Below are positions 1 to 14,300 of a DNA stretch of 64,000 bases, one piece after another. The notes beneath the pieces were generated by a model. That model worked only from the letters and a program-made list of their open reading frames with translations. It did no database searches and was not told where the DNA came from. The number at the start of each line of letters is the position of its first letter. Position 1 is the stretch's first letter. Origin of the DNA: Pomacea canaliculata (lineage: Eukaryota; Mollusca; Gastropoda; Architaenioglossa; Ampullariidae); contig NC_037592.1 in the NCBI RefSeq assembly GCF_003073045.1, forward strand, positions 10,568,007-10,632,006, written 5' to 3'. The position numbers and the translations under genes were made by a program.

Positions 1-1838
1 AGGTCTGCAAAGTCTGTATTGTTGTAATGTTGGTACCGGCCTAAAGATTTATACACAGGGGATGCATCTCGGATTTTGCTAGTTTTTGTTTCCAAATTCT
101 ACTTGATAAAATAAATGAGAAGCACAACTTCGAAGGAAGAATGCTTAATTGACATAAGAGTGTCTCCTACATTCTAAGACTTGGGACTTTTGTACACACA
201 ACCGCTGATCAAACAAAACAGTACAATGAGGTGCTGAGGTGAGATGCTAGCAAATAAGTCTTTTAAAGAGATGAGTTTGAAACTGCTTCTTGAATCCCCC
301 AAAAGAGGCAGCCTAGTATAGGGGGTAGAGGACCTGCGATAGGTGAAGGTGTGCTGGCTTGCAGACAGAATGTGACAGGTAAAAGACCACATTGAAGCAA
401 ATTTTAAAAAAAAACAAAAAAAAAAAACAGTTTTCATCCTTTTAAAAAAGTTCTATTCTTCGCTAAAACTTCTACTGTGCGTTGTTTTATCTCATTTTTA
501 TCCCACTTGGGCTCAGTTTTAGTGGGATATGACTTACGTGGTATCGAGTTTTGCACGCGATTTAGCGCAACTCTCGATGATGAACTTAATTCTCTACTAC
601 TTCCCCTCCCCCACACCCACCTTTCTCCCCCACGGATATATCGGCATTGATTGGCAGCATGTTTCACCTGAGAGTTCATGTCACAGAGCGCACTAAAGGC
701 TGCCTGTGGCAGGTTGTCCGGCTTTTCACCTCCCCACCTTGTACGCGCCTGACACGCACGTGGCAATTCTCACCTTGATGACGTCAGCGGACAGTTTCAG
801 AGGTAACGGACCCCCAGCCACCGTCTCCATCCGCCAACAGCCAGCACCCAAAAACTAATCATCCTCCTCATAACCACTGTGTGACATCCACTCCGTCTTG
901 ACATACCGCACCCAGGATACTTACCCGATTAATTGTGGTCCTTGTAGTGTGAGCGGTCACGTGACGACTCCAGTCGATAGCCACACTACACTCTTACACA
1001 CATGCCTCGGGAGGGTAGGCGAGTCTTGCAAGGCACTGGGGGGTCTCAACGCACCTGTAGTGTTATTCTGACCTCACGACTCACACCCAGCGACACCTGA
1101 TGAACGGCCAGGTATGAGAGAGCGAGCGCGCACTCTTTGCATGCTTCGTAACCATGGCAACCTTGCGTCTTGCTTTAACCGGGGACGTTTACCTCGAGTA
1201 CCGCTGGACCCAGTGAGACCGTTGTTGACGTCTGGTCACCGTCGTCTGTTATCGCCGCACACAAAAACATTGGAGTGGGGCGAGAGAGGGAGAGTTAGGA
1301 TGGGGTGCCTGTGTTATCATGACCTACATGGCAGCAAGTTAACAGACCAGCATAAACTGCAGCGACATTTTTGTGTACTGTTTATTGATTTCCCTCTTAT
1401 CTTGTTTGTTTTACAGGTCACGGTAAGTGCGCAATGACCTCGCCCTGTCTTACTCCCCTTGCATGCTGGATCCGGTGGGAGGAGAACACACTGGAAGCTT
1501 GTGATGCTGTGATGTGAGATCATCTTTCTGTTGCATGATCAAATCAATGAAAACATGACAATCACGACTTCCACCTGTAAGTCAAACAACATGGCTACTC
1601 GCCGACGCACGGCAATCAATACGCTGCGCACTGGTGCAGCCAAAGAGCAATGACGTCACACACAGAAAAACCGTTAATACACGACGAGTCCCAGGTAACG
1701 ACGAAACAATCCGTTGTAACAAACCCTTCCTTAACCGAGCACATGTGAACGAAGGTTTGCACAAGTTAGCAAAACATAAAACTTTGCCAAACTTATCTAG
1801 TTAAGGACCTTTAGTGAAAAGCCAACCAACCAACGACA

Positions 1839-2034
1839 AGAAGGGAGGAGGAAGGGGAATCGGTATTTTACGCCGAGCCAGCAACAAGACTATATCACAA
1901 GGCAGGCAGCCCTGTAAACAGGCATCACACACACAGAGAAAAAAACAGCGTACCCGAGACGGGAGTTGAACGCAGGACAGCAAATCTTCACTGTAGTGGT
2001 GACAAACGCTAACCGTTGTACCACTGGACCGCCC
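1839..2034 (-). mobile_element. tRNA-derived SINE, minus strand, with 10-bp target duplication
   Basis: On the minus strand the element begins near 2034 with a tRNA-like head: an A-box-like segment (CCAGTGGTACAACGGTTAGC) followed by a B-box-like segment (GCGTTCAACTCCCG). It is flanked by the direct repeat ACCAACGACA at 1829-1838 and 2035-2044, as expected for target-primed insertion. Downstream of the head it carries a CTGTAAACAGG-type core (plus strand, near 1912) that recurs near 3507 and 16811. It is not a functional tRNA: no clean cloverleaf is formed. Confidence 0.72.
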
Positions 2035-3402
2035 ACCAACGACAGGATAACTTATCGACACGACGGAAGCACAAAGAGCGGGATTTTAAATTTCTCGAGG
2101 AACCTACTGGTTAAATTCATAAAGTTAAAAGCTAAGCGAATAATATATTCCCCCGACTCCCACCCCAACAACCAATTACAGCCTAACATCCCCTTTCCCC
2201 AGCTAGTAGCTTTGTCAAGTCTCGCTAACATGGCAGACTACGTTCAAAACAACTCAACAGCGAGTAATCCTCGATGAATGAGAAGAAAACATGGTTACCT
2301 GTCGCCTGTGATACAAGAGCCACGGTAGAGGTAGGTCCACGCTGGCTGCAGGTGAGTGCACGCAATAAACGTTTGACGTGTACCGCCAACTGGCCAAGTC
2401 ACGTGCAGCAGGTATGACTGTCACGCGGCCCTTCAGTCCAATGCAGGCAGAGATGGGTAGACATATACATATATATATATGATGGCTGCCGACTGGCTTT
2501 GCCCTTAGCTTCTTGTCACGGACTTCTCTCCCAGCTAAGCCACTACAAGTCGACTACTCGCACGCGCGACAAACGAATAAATGATCGCAGTCTGTCGGCA
2601 GAAGAGCTCCTCCAACTCCTCCTCCCCTCCACAATGTCGAGAGTCGTAGCTGCGTAGTTCGCATGCTGAGTGGGGGAGGGGGGTTGAGTGGAGGCGGGGG
2701 GAGGGGGAGCCGCCCTACACAATCGATGTGCTTGCAAGGGAGGTAATATTTACTGTTTGCCGTAATTATCTCTCATCGTAAACAAGTTCGTAACTTGAAG
2801 AGACTGAGACAATCATTCGGGAAGAATCGATGTGTTCAGGAAGGCTGCCTCTCCTGTTACCCCCCGGAAAGAAAGAACCCGTTGTCGCTACGTCCCGCAG
2901 TTTGTCTCGTCTGCAGGCGAGGACTAGTCGTCAATACCAGGTACAACCCTCCTCCCCTTCTCCTCTCCTCCCAACTGCTGTCTTTCTTCAAGACAAGACG
3001 TCTGCACCGATGTCAGGTTCACCAAACCAGCTTCCAGTGGTAGGAATGTGCTTCCACCTAGAGGTGATGTTTGTCAATCCCCGGATATCGAGCTTCATTA
3101 TCAGAAATGAACTTCATGACCATCGTTGTGGAAAAGGAATGGTTGACATTGTTGCCCCTGAATTATCATTATCTAAGGTGACTGTCGGAAGGAAAGAAGT
3201 AACACAAAGGCCAGGGGCTGGGGTGGGTTGTAAGACAAAGTCAATCTTTCTTCTAAAATAAGCTTGGCTGTCGTCAGCTTGTCAGGGTATAAAAGCACAA
3301 AACATATTGAGAGCAGACTCCCCCATGGCTGACAAACAATAAAAGTCGTACATGAAAAGATTCGATTTTAGCAGACTGACGCAGGTGCTGTTACAGGAAC
3401 TT

Positions 3403-3808
3403 ATGTAGTGCAGCGGGTAATTGCCTCCACTTAGGGTGAGTTCGACTACAAGGGGAGGAGTGCGAGGAACACCAGAACACTCAGAAAAAACCCTGACGGC
3501 CAGCCTTGCAAACAGGTGTCACAGAGAGAGGGGCTCCGGTAGTGTAGTGGTTACAACACTCGCTTGTCACTAGTCTACAGTGAGAAACTCAGGGTTCAGA
3601 TCTCGTCTCGAGACACTCTGTATCTGACACCTGTCCCCAGGGCTGGGAGTCAGGGCTTCCTCACACCCGCTACACACAGTGCGAAATCACCTCGAGGTGG
3701 AAACCAACCAAACCAACATACAGTGTTCCGAGACGGGATCCGGGTCTGTGGCTTCCCCAGTGGCGACAAGCAAATGCTTTAGCCACTAAACTACTCGGCA
3801 TCCCTAGT
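3403..3808. mobile_element. Cluster of three tRNA-like SINE heads
   Basis: Three tRNA-like heads lie side by side. The plus-strand head near 3405-3455 has an A-box-like TAGTGCAGCGGGTAAT and a B-box-like GAGTTCGACTAC. A second plus-strand head begins near 3536 with TAGTGTAGTGGTTA and GGTTCAGATCTCG. A third, on the minus strand, spans about 3719-3808 with GAGTAGTTTAGTGGCTAAAG and GATCCCGTCTCGG. Between the first two is the shared core GCCTTGCAAACAGGTGTCAC. This looks like nested or tandem SINE insertions rather than tRNA genes. Confidence 0.6.
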
Positions 3809-5338
3809 TCCCCTAGTTTCAGAATGACCGGAATATATAGTCTGTGTCACTCGCAATTCGCCTATTTCCAGTCATGTGCTGGGGACAGGGTCAGATTCGC
3901 ATGACAACCGGTATTCACCCACCCGGCAACTATGTAAGGTAAACTAAAAATAATACCCAACCTTTCTCGGTCGTTCGGGACTGAGGTGAGGAGTTAGCAA
4001 CCCATCTTTGTCTATGAGGAAGGGGGATGCACATCGCCTCTGCTTCGCTCCCCCAACACACACCCCTTCTAAGACTCAAGTATGATGTACCCCACGGATA
4101 TCAAATCTCCATGTTTTCGATGCACTTACCATTTGTCTACCCGCTTTCCGTCTCTGCAACTTTACTGCTCCACCAAGACCCACACCCCGCCTATTGTTGA
4201 CTGTCCCACAAAAGCCCTTACCTGACCGGACAAATATAAAGTTTGGCGAAGGTAGCTATCATGGAAAAACTTTCCCACGGTTCGTCCGTAGCTACGAATG
4301 GTCTTAAAGCCACTGCACCCCTGAACATCATCCACTCGACATTCTTAGCGGACATTCGGTGCGTACTTGATCCCGAAGTAGTCTTCGTCAGCAGAATGAG
4401 GTTCGGAGAAGACAGCAGTAAATTTTCACAGCTGTCAAGTCCCTGTACCACAAGTGTGTTACGCAACACTGTGACGTGTGCAGGCGCACGCACACACACA
4501 AACACACGTGCACTACACGGGTAGCTCATGACTTCAGTCTTCACTTTTGACCCAGCAGCACTCTGTCTCATCACTCGAGGGCTGCGTGGGCGACCGACAC
4601 TTCTGCGTTCTCTTGACATCGCGCGATACCCTGCACGAGCTTCACCTCTTCATACAATAGTTATGGTTTCTTACTAGAAACGTCACTTCTGTCATGGGAC
4701 TGGCGATGCTGTAGTTTAACTGTTGTTTCTGCTATACTCATACTCTCCATCACAGCTAAACGGCGACACACACCCCAAAGTGTTCAGCACACCCACCCAC
4801 ATATACCTGGCTTGTAAAACGCTAAGAATAAAAATCAATTCACGCAACAGCTGTCAAATTCGCAAGACGCCCATTACTGATCGATAAGGTAAGGTATGCA
4901 GAATATCAGCAACAATAATCACAAAGGAGTGAAAATGATGAACACGCGCTGTCGGACTGTCAAACATGCGAACGTTGGCACGCCGGTGGGTACCGAACAA
5001 GAATTTCTAAAATGGATGATGAAAAAGAATCTAGACAAAGAATGATTATTCAGATATTCGTGTATATTATTATCACAGATAAATTTTTCTTAAGTTTTTC
5101 AAATTAAACATTTCCACAAAGAGTTATAAAGTTACACTATGAAGTACACAGAAGACATTAGCAAATTTTGACAGCTGTCAAGACACTATACCACCAGCCT
5201 ATAACTCCACACCTCGCTGGCAGATGACAGAACCACGTGACCACTCAGTCTGTTCCCTCTGACAGCGAGAATTTACCGACACTAATACTCCCTCCCCTAT
5301 TCACGGTCAGTCCACGCTTTTCCAGCAGCTTCTCCATG

Positions 5339-8300
5339 TCAGGACTTTGCCTGTTGGTTGAAAGGTTTTTCAAAGTCCACTTCAAGGTCTAGGTCATCAT
5401 CGCTGTCTTGCGTTACGAACACAGAGGCGGAGAAGGAAGGGGGTCTATGTGCGGAAGGGGGGCACATCCTCTGAGAGTGGAGTTTCTGCAGCCAGGTGGG
5501 AGTAGCCTTGCTTGAGCTGCTCTTGCTGCTGCCGCCAAAGGCTTCATTGCTGGGGTCGTCGCCGAGAGTTGCTCTCTTTGTGGGCGAACCGCCGAGCACC
5601 GGAAGTCGTGTATGTTGGTTGGCTTCGTGTCCGGAATCGCTGAAGCTGAAGTCTGTAGCCACCGTCTGCGATAATGTCAGGCTGTCTTGACTCTGGAGTA
5701 GAGCACTGGGTGTCTGACACCTGCCCTCACCCGGCTTCTCTCTCTGCTTTCCCTGTGCCAGGCGAGCGATGCCGCTTGCGAGCGAAGATCCACCGTACGG
5801 ACGCACAGCTTGAGCTCCACTGGGCCTTACAGCGCTCGGGCTTAACGACTCGGAACACAAGTCCGTGTTAACGCTTCTTCTTTTGAATTGTTCGGTAATC
5901 GCCAGGTCTCGAATGGCTTCGTCCCCACCATCATCACTGCCATTCTCGGTCTCAAGCCACTTTCTTTTCGCCTTCTTCTTTAGCACGGTGGCCGCACCCA
6001 GGCCATACTCGTCGTCACTACTGTCTGACAACTGAAAGCATTTCCTTGCTCGTGTTTCATGACTGATGCCTTCACTTTCTGAAACTTGTATTGGTACTCT
6101 TGCTACAGTAGGGCTGGCTCTGGTTTCTTTGGGAGAACCGAACACTTGGTCTGCTTTCCTAGCATTTGGATCTGGGTCCTGCTGTTTTCTGCTTTTCTTT
6201 ACCCCATTTTTCTCAGCATCATCGATCGTGAAATCTGAATGCTGCTCTGTAGAAGACGTACTCCTGGTTCTTCCTTCACTTGCCTTAACGGAAACAGCAG
6301 AAGACGGATGAAAGCAGAACTGTTTGAGTTTTGTCAGGGTGTTCTTGGAAACTTTGTCGTCTGGCTGGGCACAGCGGTCGCTAGCTGGAACGAGTTCAGA
6401 GACTTGCTTCGGAAGAATGGGCTTTACTGCAGGGAGCCTAGATGACAGATTTTTTAACGGCTGATAAGCTGTCTCAGTATTCGTTTCATCTTGGTCACAG
6501 ATGGCTTCAGACAGTCGTACCCATCGTGAAGAGGGTGGTGTGGGATTATCTGGTTCAGTCTGATTATCCGTACGCTCAGTGTCCATCTTCCTTCTTTGAC
6601 CTCCTGCAACATTATCAGTTGTGTGGTTTTCAGAGCGGTGCTGCCCAAAACCATCCATCGTCTGCTCGCTCAGACTATTCCCTGGCTTGGAGGCCAGATC
6701 TTTGTTTTCACGATGCATGTTGATCTGTTGCTTCAGCTTGACAGCGAGGCGTTTGCTGGGAGCAGATCTGGGATCCCTGCTATTGTTTTTCACACATATA
6801 AGTTGTGCAGACTGGCGTATGTCTGTGGCATGTAGGCAGTTGGCAGGAACTGACAGCGAAGTAGCATCTTCAGAGTCCATCTGCATCTGGGGATGGTCAT
6901 GTGAGTCCTGGTGGGAAATCCGCTTCTCTATGGTCTGACTGATGCATGACTGAGCTGATGAATCACATGCAGCAGCAGATCTGGAACACTCACTGTGCTC
7001 AATGAGGGGGAGTTTGCCACAGTCTTCAGAATCACTGCTACTTGATCCTTTTCTTTCAACAGTTTTAGGATGCATGCTAGGACGATTTGAAACAACAGGT
7101 TTGGCGAAAATTTCACTTGCACTTTCCTCGAAAAGGTCAGCAAGGCCTGAGACTTCATGGTTATCTGACACATCGTACAGCTCATCCTCAGCAGACTGCA
7201 AGCTCTTCGGTGGTGTGGTATATCCTTCAGGGCTTGTTTGTCTGCGATGCGATGCCAAGTCAGATGACTGAGATGCTCCTCCAGCCCCATCTTTGAGAAC
7301 AGTGTACCTCTGAGATTCGGAACTTGGAAGCTCTTCCTGCTTAGTACTTCCTCCAGAGAGCTCACTGAGGTCTGCACCAGTTTCAGGCTGCTGTTCAATA
7401 ACTACGCTTACAATTTGCGCTGCCGCCGTTTCTGCGCTACCAACACCTCTTCTGTCTGTCTTTATGCTCTCTTCGTTTGTCAACTTTGTGTCACTAACTT
7501 CTTCTGCATTTAAGTGTCTTTGTTCTGTCTCTGTCCCATAATCTCTATCAGCTCTGCCTATTGCTGATGTGTGTTGCTGCGACTGAGAGCTGATAATAAT
7601 GATGTCAGCTGAAGGCAGCCTGTCTTGAGTTGGACACGGCGAATATCTTGGGTTCTGCGAGTGAGATGAGCTAGAGGCTGGTCCCCCAGCTCCCTTTTTT
7701 GATAATCCTGACACCTGCTCTCTAGCCTTCTTCATTGCTGCCATGTTTGCAAGTTCTTCTTCCAAAAAATCTTTCAGGTCAAGTCTTGTGAGGATCATTT
7801 CCGCTGCAACAAGTCCAAACGCAGTGTTTTGAGCAGATGTAGTAAACTGGTACAAAGCTGTGACTACAAATAATAGCGGCGTTGAGAATGATCAAGACAT
7901 GGACACAGTTTGCATGAACACTGGGTTGAAATTATGTCAGTTAGTGACTTATTGTATTTTTTTTAAATTAAGTCCACTCTGCAAAAAAAAAATTAAAATG
8001 TTATTCCCTGATCTTCTGGTATATGCTGTTGAATAGTTTGTGATCTTTAAAGGCAGAGTCTAGCATCTCCTAACTAATGAAAGGTTTGACTTACTAATAC
8101 GATCCAGAAATAACATGATTATACACGAATCATATTTTAATAATGGAACAACAATTAGTTGTACTAAAACGTGCTTTTGTCACTTTATACCAGGCTCAAT
8201 GCAAGTTACTGGCTAACAGTAAACAAATAAAACAGATGAGTAAAAGTTTTGAAAAAATCTAAAAATGTCTAAAAAATAATTCCTAAAAATCTAAAGACAG

Positions 8301-11300
8301 TTTAAGATGGACAGTGTTATTCCACACAACACCAGTTGGTGTGTATCACTTAACATCAAAGGCTCACCTTGCAAAACATACTCTTCTTCAGCATCCTCTG
8401 GAAATGCTGTGTGGAGGGCATTGACACCTCCCAATAACGCCGCACTCTGACATAAAAAAACAACTTTTAAGTCATATTCAATTACATAAATGAACATGCA
8501 TTAAGGAACATAATACAAACTCGGCCAGGTGTCTACAGGTAGTTGTTCATTGTGATCCTTACTCCGTCAATTAATTAAGCCATTCTCATGTACTAACAGT
8601 CATGAATTAGTGAGGGATGGTGTTCTAGGTATAGAAACGCTGCTTTTTTTCCTTGCACGTGGAATCCGTTTAAAAGTTGTTGTTTCAAAAGACACATTCA
8701 GAAGGATACTTTGTAAGCAATGCCCTGCAAATGGAGTAAATTAGGTAATCTTGAGACTAAAAGAGGTGTAACAGGCATAAATGAAATATAGTAAAAAAGA
8801 ATCTACCTGCATAGAAGATTCCATAATCGTTACAGCAACAACTGCATCCTGTACTAGTACTTCATCCCGGAACATCAGACGAGCATGGGCTGAATAACAA
8901 CAATAATACAAAGATGATCATGAAAGAATATCCCTCACAAGAATTTTAATAAGCATGCTCTATATGCCTAAAATGCAAGAAGCTAGCAAAGGGAGATGCT
9001 CTAGGCATGTAGAGAACGTGGAGTGAGATACAATGCACGTGTATTATTTCTCGTAGTCAGAAATAAGTAGTTAATGATGAGTGCCTCCTCACCCTGTGCC
9101 AGACGTATCATGCTTTGCAACAGTCTCATTGTAGTCCTTGCAGCATTACGATAGTCTGCAGCTCTCTGGGCGCGATAGTAGGCCTGAAGGACTAGGCCAG
9201 CGCTCTCTGTCATGCGTGGAGTGATCGTCTTAATAAGGGCCATGTAAGCCTGCATCCTCTCTAAGCTCCACAGAGACTTGATGTCGATGTCACCTACACA
9301 CAAATGACAGATATGATCCCACAGTCTAAGAGGTCAGCTTTATGATGGAAGATGTGAAGACGGCATTCAAGACAGATGGAAAAAACTGTATCCAATCTGT
9401 TTTATGGACTGAGTGACATTCATACAACAGAATGAAACTATATTTACTGGAAGTGTATAACTGATTTTCTTAGTCCTGTGCTTACCCATGGGATCCTTGT
9501 CCTCTAAAATGTAACTGGATACCACGGTGTCCCACTCAGGATTCTGACAGTCCAGCAGCACCAAAACGAGATCAAACCTGCTGAGAAGTGGACTGGCCAG
9601 GGCAATGTTCACGCTCAGTGACTGCAGACCGATATGTAACAATAAAATAGTAATAAACAACCTAGCTGAGGAAGACCTAGCAGGAATATTGTTCAAATAT
9701 TGCAATAAGCTATAACAACTTTGACAACAGACAAATCTGCTAAACAGACTTTAGGGATTTCTATTTTCGCCTTGTTACTGATGGATTCTGCATCATGGCT
9801 GGTATCAATGGAACAAGAAAATAATGAGCTTAAATAATAAAGAACAAATCTAACTTTAACTAACCTCATCTGGGTCATATTTTCCCTTTGGGTTAGTGGC
9901 TGCTAGAATGGAAGTTCTTGTGCTGAGTTTGCAAACCAGACCAGCCTGAAAGAAATATGAAATTAAAAAAGGTTTTGAGGAAGGGAAAAAACCTTGAGAT
10001 GGAATAATATCATGAACTGAACTGATTGATCTTCAGCCACCATCCTTTATCAAAGTTTTTCAACACAATAACCACATGAATGCATATGTGCACAGCATAC
10101 CACATTAGGTACTGGCAGTCATGCCGTGTGTACTACATTCCCATTGTGTAAATCTTGCACCCCAAAACAGGAGAAATATTTGCTGATGAAGGCTGCAATA
10201 TTTTTACCTTGGCAACACTGATAGTCTGCTGCTCCATAGCCTCGTGGATGCTGGCTTTGTCCTGCTGTCGGATGCTGCTGAACTCATCGATGCAGCAGAT
10301 ACCCCCATCAGCCAGCACCAGAGCACCTGCTTCCAGCTGCCACTCTCCAGAGTCCTTGTGATGGTAACAAAGGAAAATGGAAAAGGAGGGCTAAACTCTT
10401 GCATTTACATGTGCATATATATAAAAATAAGCATGTACATTAAATATTGCTGTATATCGTCTCTCAAGTTAATCTTTTACCTTGACTGCTGTTACTGTCA
10501 GTCCAGCACTGGTACTGCCAATACCTGTTGTCAGCACGGAGCGGGGAGTGATTTTAGATGCGTACTTTAGAAACTGAGACTTCCCTGTTCCTGTACACAG
10601 TATGTTTGTCAAAAGTTTTTAACACCACATTGTAAATTTAGCAGGCATAGTAACCTGACTTATAACTATGAAAGTATGTGAAACTTCATAAGGTTATTGT
10701 CTCTCAGCTGGTCAAAATAACCATGTACACTTCAAAGCCCTGTATCAAGTAAAATTATTAAAGCATGAAATACATGACCACTTCAACACTGCTGAGACCA
10801 CGTAGGCAATTCTTTGACCCTTTTGTTCACTTCTTTATTGAGAGTTTTAACTCTGCCTTTCCTGAATACTAATTGGCAAAACAGGTTTCACCTATTTGAC
10901 TTTTGTGTGCATAATTTTTATTGCTGTTCATGTACTTGAGAAACAACATACCTGGGTCACCAACCAGGAGCAGATGAAGCTCGCCACGAACACAAGATCC
11001 ATCATCATCTACCCTCTGCCACACCCACACACACAAAATAAAGACTGATGAACCAGACTATATATTTATATCTTCTCCAAAAGGCTACAATAACATGAAG
11101 CCATAAAAAATTCTCTCTAAGCTCTGGTTCACTTCGTGCAATCAATATCACATTTAAAATATGAAAAAAATATAAATTGTATATGCAAATTGAGTGGAGG
11201 TATATCAGCATTTCTTGTCTCCTTTACACAGACACCATAAAATTTCAGGCTGCTTCTACATGCACTTTTAAGCAAGGAAAGAACAATACAAAATTTCTTT

Positions 11301-14300
11301 CAATCCAACACAGTTCTGTTTAACAGTAAAACCTAGAAAAACTATACATCACTGTGTCTTTATTTGATATGAAATACATGATGCCCAAAAAACCCCCAAA
11401 ACAACTAAATTGCAAACACACCTGAACTCCTCCGGCTAGAACAAGAGCAACTGCCATCTTGACGACATATAGTCCATACACCTGGGGGCATAAACTTGCC
11501 AATATTTGGTTGCGTGCAGTCAATGGACAGCTCTGATGTTTCTTCCAAAATTCCAGTATTTCTTCTTTCTGCAAAAGCACACAAACAAATCAACGTTACA
11601 TGAAACCATTTAAATTCAAAACTTTATCATTTCAAATCCTACATTCTATAGACATGCAGGGTCTTTATGCTGTTTGTTTAGCATTTAGCAAAATAAAAAA
11701 GCAACATGTTTTTATTACTTTACTTTCAATTGTTTTCACTAATTATGAAGACTGATCACTTCCCTGGATTCACTCAAAATTAATATGTGGTCTCCACTTC
11801 GTTTTTGCCTCATGAATGACTACATAATTAGTTGAAATAGCTGTCACTAGTATTTTGATCATCTAGCCATCTACAGCTTCCTGAAGTCTCCTCATAAATC
11901 TGTTTGACTTAAGTCTTAGAAATGCTTAGAATCTCTTCAACTGATCCCTTTTCTTCTAATAAGCACATTCTCTGTATCCTATTGAATAATTTAATTTCGC
12001 ACTTAATCATTATAAGCTCTTGTATAACGCTGGTAACAAAGCCAGAATTCTTTTTTTTACCAGTTCCTGAGTGATCATGACACGACTCCGCTGCTCGTTA
12101 GTGACCAAAACATGGTTAGCTCGCAGTACTGTCTCAATGTCACACTTTGTCTCCTCTGCTAAAGGTCTCCACCGCTGGCACACTTTACCACTGTATTGCC
12201 AAAAAAAAAACCAAACAAACAAACAAACAAACAAACAAAAAACTAGTAAACTCACATTATACCTTTTAATAACATGTAAAAAATAACCATAATAAACATA
12301 GTATTTTCTACAGATTTATTCAAAAATCTGAAACAGATAACTGTAGGTTATCATGAGTTAAAATACTTTTTAAATGTGTTTAGGATGCATGTGCCTAATA
12401 GGTCATAGAAAATATGTTTTCAATTTCAACTTCAATTAAAATGCAGCTACATTTATAGAAGCGAACAATCTAAATAATTAGTGCAAACTCTCATGAGGCA
12501 AATAAGCCTTGTCACAAACCACAAAATAAAACATGTTAAGTGATACTTCAGGAGGGTAAAAATTCTCTGTTTTTTTTAAAGATTTCTTAAAGCAAATGAG
12601 CAGACAGTTTAGCGCTGAAAAAAGGACCAAAAGACCATTTTGATTAATAAATGAATATATTTTGAGCAGCAAAAATAAAGAAAAATTAATTACACATTTT
12701 AAAGGAAAATGCCTTTCAGAAAATAATGAACAGGAGATTCACCAAATAGTGATATCATCTCCAGCCTTGCAGCAGTCCACTAGGTCATCCTCCAGAATGA
12801 CCCACATTGACCGAGGAATGCTACCCACTGACAATCTCTGAACTTGCTCTTGAATCTTAATTTCTTGATAATTGCGACAACTCACGGGACCTGCACCTGT
12901 CATTTTACACAAAGTGAACTTAGAATAAAATACATCAGGCACAGCAGCACAAATCTGACATTTTGCTCTGTAAGCATTTGAAGGTGAAAAAGCTAACTTA
13001 TTAGCCTGTTCTAATAAACAGTTAAGCAAACACAGCTGTTATTAGCTAGCAAAATATTAATACAAGCAGAAAACTGTTACACAGTAATAATAAACAATAA
13101 ATAGCACCTTTTTCATTCAGTGACTGAAAGCTCGTTGAATTGCAGACTTCATTGGAGCATTTAGAAGGCTTGGCAATTGTGTAAAACTGCTCTAGTTCTG
13201 CCTGATGATTTAAATTTTTAATAAATATTAAGATAACACATTTACAGATTGAGATTATACATAAAAATGTAAAGTCTAGATTGAGAAACAAATAAACATG
13301 ATTTGGAAGAAATGAAACTGATTCACACTAAACATGTCGGGGAAACAGGTTCCCAAGTTGTGTTTTTTAAACAGAATGATATCAAGTCTACTTTATACAC
13401 ACACACACCTTGTATTATTCTGTATAATAGTGGTTCTCAAAACTATTTCGGACCACTTTACTAAAGTAAACAAAAATGGCGGACCATCAAGGCGTAAAAA
13501 CACTCTGTACCGTGAATTTCAAATTTAAATTATTCCATTATAATTCAAAGCTAAATTAGCTTCTTGTGACAGTAATATAGTAATCTAAAATTACAGATTT
13601 AGCAAAGTACACATAACAATTAAAAATAAAGAAGTGCACTGTGCTACTAAGGGTAATGGATAACATAAAGACTTAATAAGCAAGCGTTTTATGCAAACAA
13701 ACAGTTGGACATCGATAAAATTAAAACTTGTGTGAAATCAGTACTGGACTAATTAGTGCATCTGGCAATTTCAACATCACTTTGCTGACATATGATGACT
13801 GTCAGTCACGGACCACCTGACTAATGTGTACGGCCCACAAGTGGTAAGCGGACCACATTTTGAGAACCACTGTTGTATAATACTGCAAAATTTATATATT
13901 TGTCATCTTTCCACACCTATTAAAATAAATATTTTTTTACTGGTAAAATCAGCTATTCAAATATTTTACATCACTTTTTGCCATACCTGCACAGTAAGGA
14001 CATTTCTGCATTTGGTGCATAGATAATCTTTTTTATATTCCAACATCTTCACAACTGTTGTTCGAATGACTGTGCCTAGTGAAAAAAACGTTTTTTTAAT
14101 TACACTCACAGGTAGGAGGAAAAAATCCTTTTGCAGTCCCCTAGGAATCAAGCATTGCTTTCTAAAACCAATCTTCAAAATTACCATTGCTACAATTCTA
14201 CAAACAATCCTGCTTGTTTACAACTTGTGTATTAAATCCCTGAAAGCCATAAAAATGTGCTTGATAAATCTTCACTCAAGTGCACTCTCTGATCCAAAGA

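Larger units (their letters stand above)
1..5338. other. Intergenic region with SINE fragments; no gene recognised
   Basis: I see no exon chain or recognisable protein here. The open frames are short and have no domain-like sequence. The stretch holds tRNA-derived SINE pieces (about 1839-2034 and 3403-3808), a short AT microsatellite near 2464-2481, and A- and CA-rich runs. The DNA at 600-1100 and 2540-2720 is more GC-rich and could be promoter-like for a gene outside the window, but no transcript structure supports that. Confidence 0.6.

Noticed and set aside
1411..1434. Micro-exon-like TTTTACAG/GTCACG/GTAAGT
   Set aside because: An acceptor and a donor only 6 bp apart with no neighbouring exons; likely chance.
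1939..2034. tRNA gene on the minus strand
   Set aside because: A- and B-box-like motifs are present, but the stem pairing is poor and the unit is flanked by a target duplication, so it is a SINE head.
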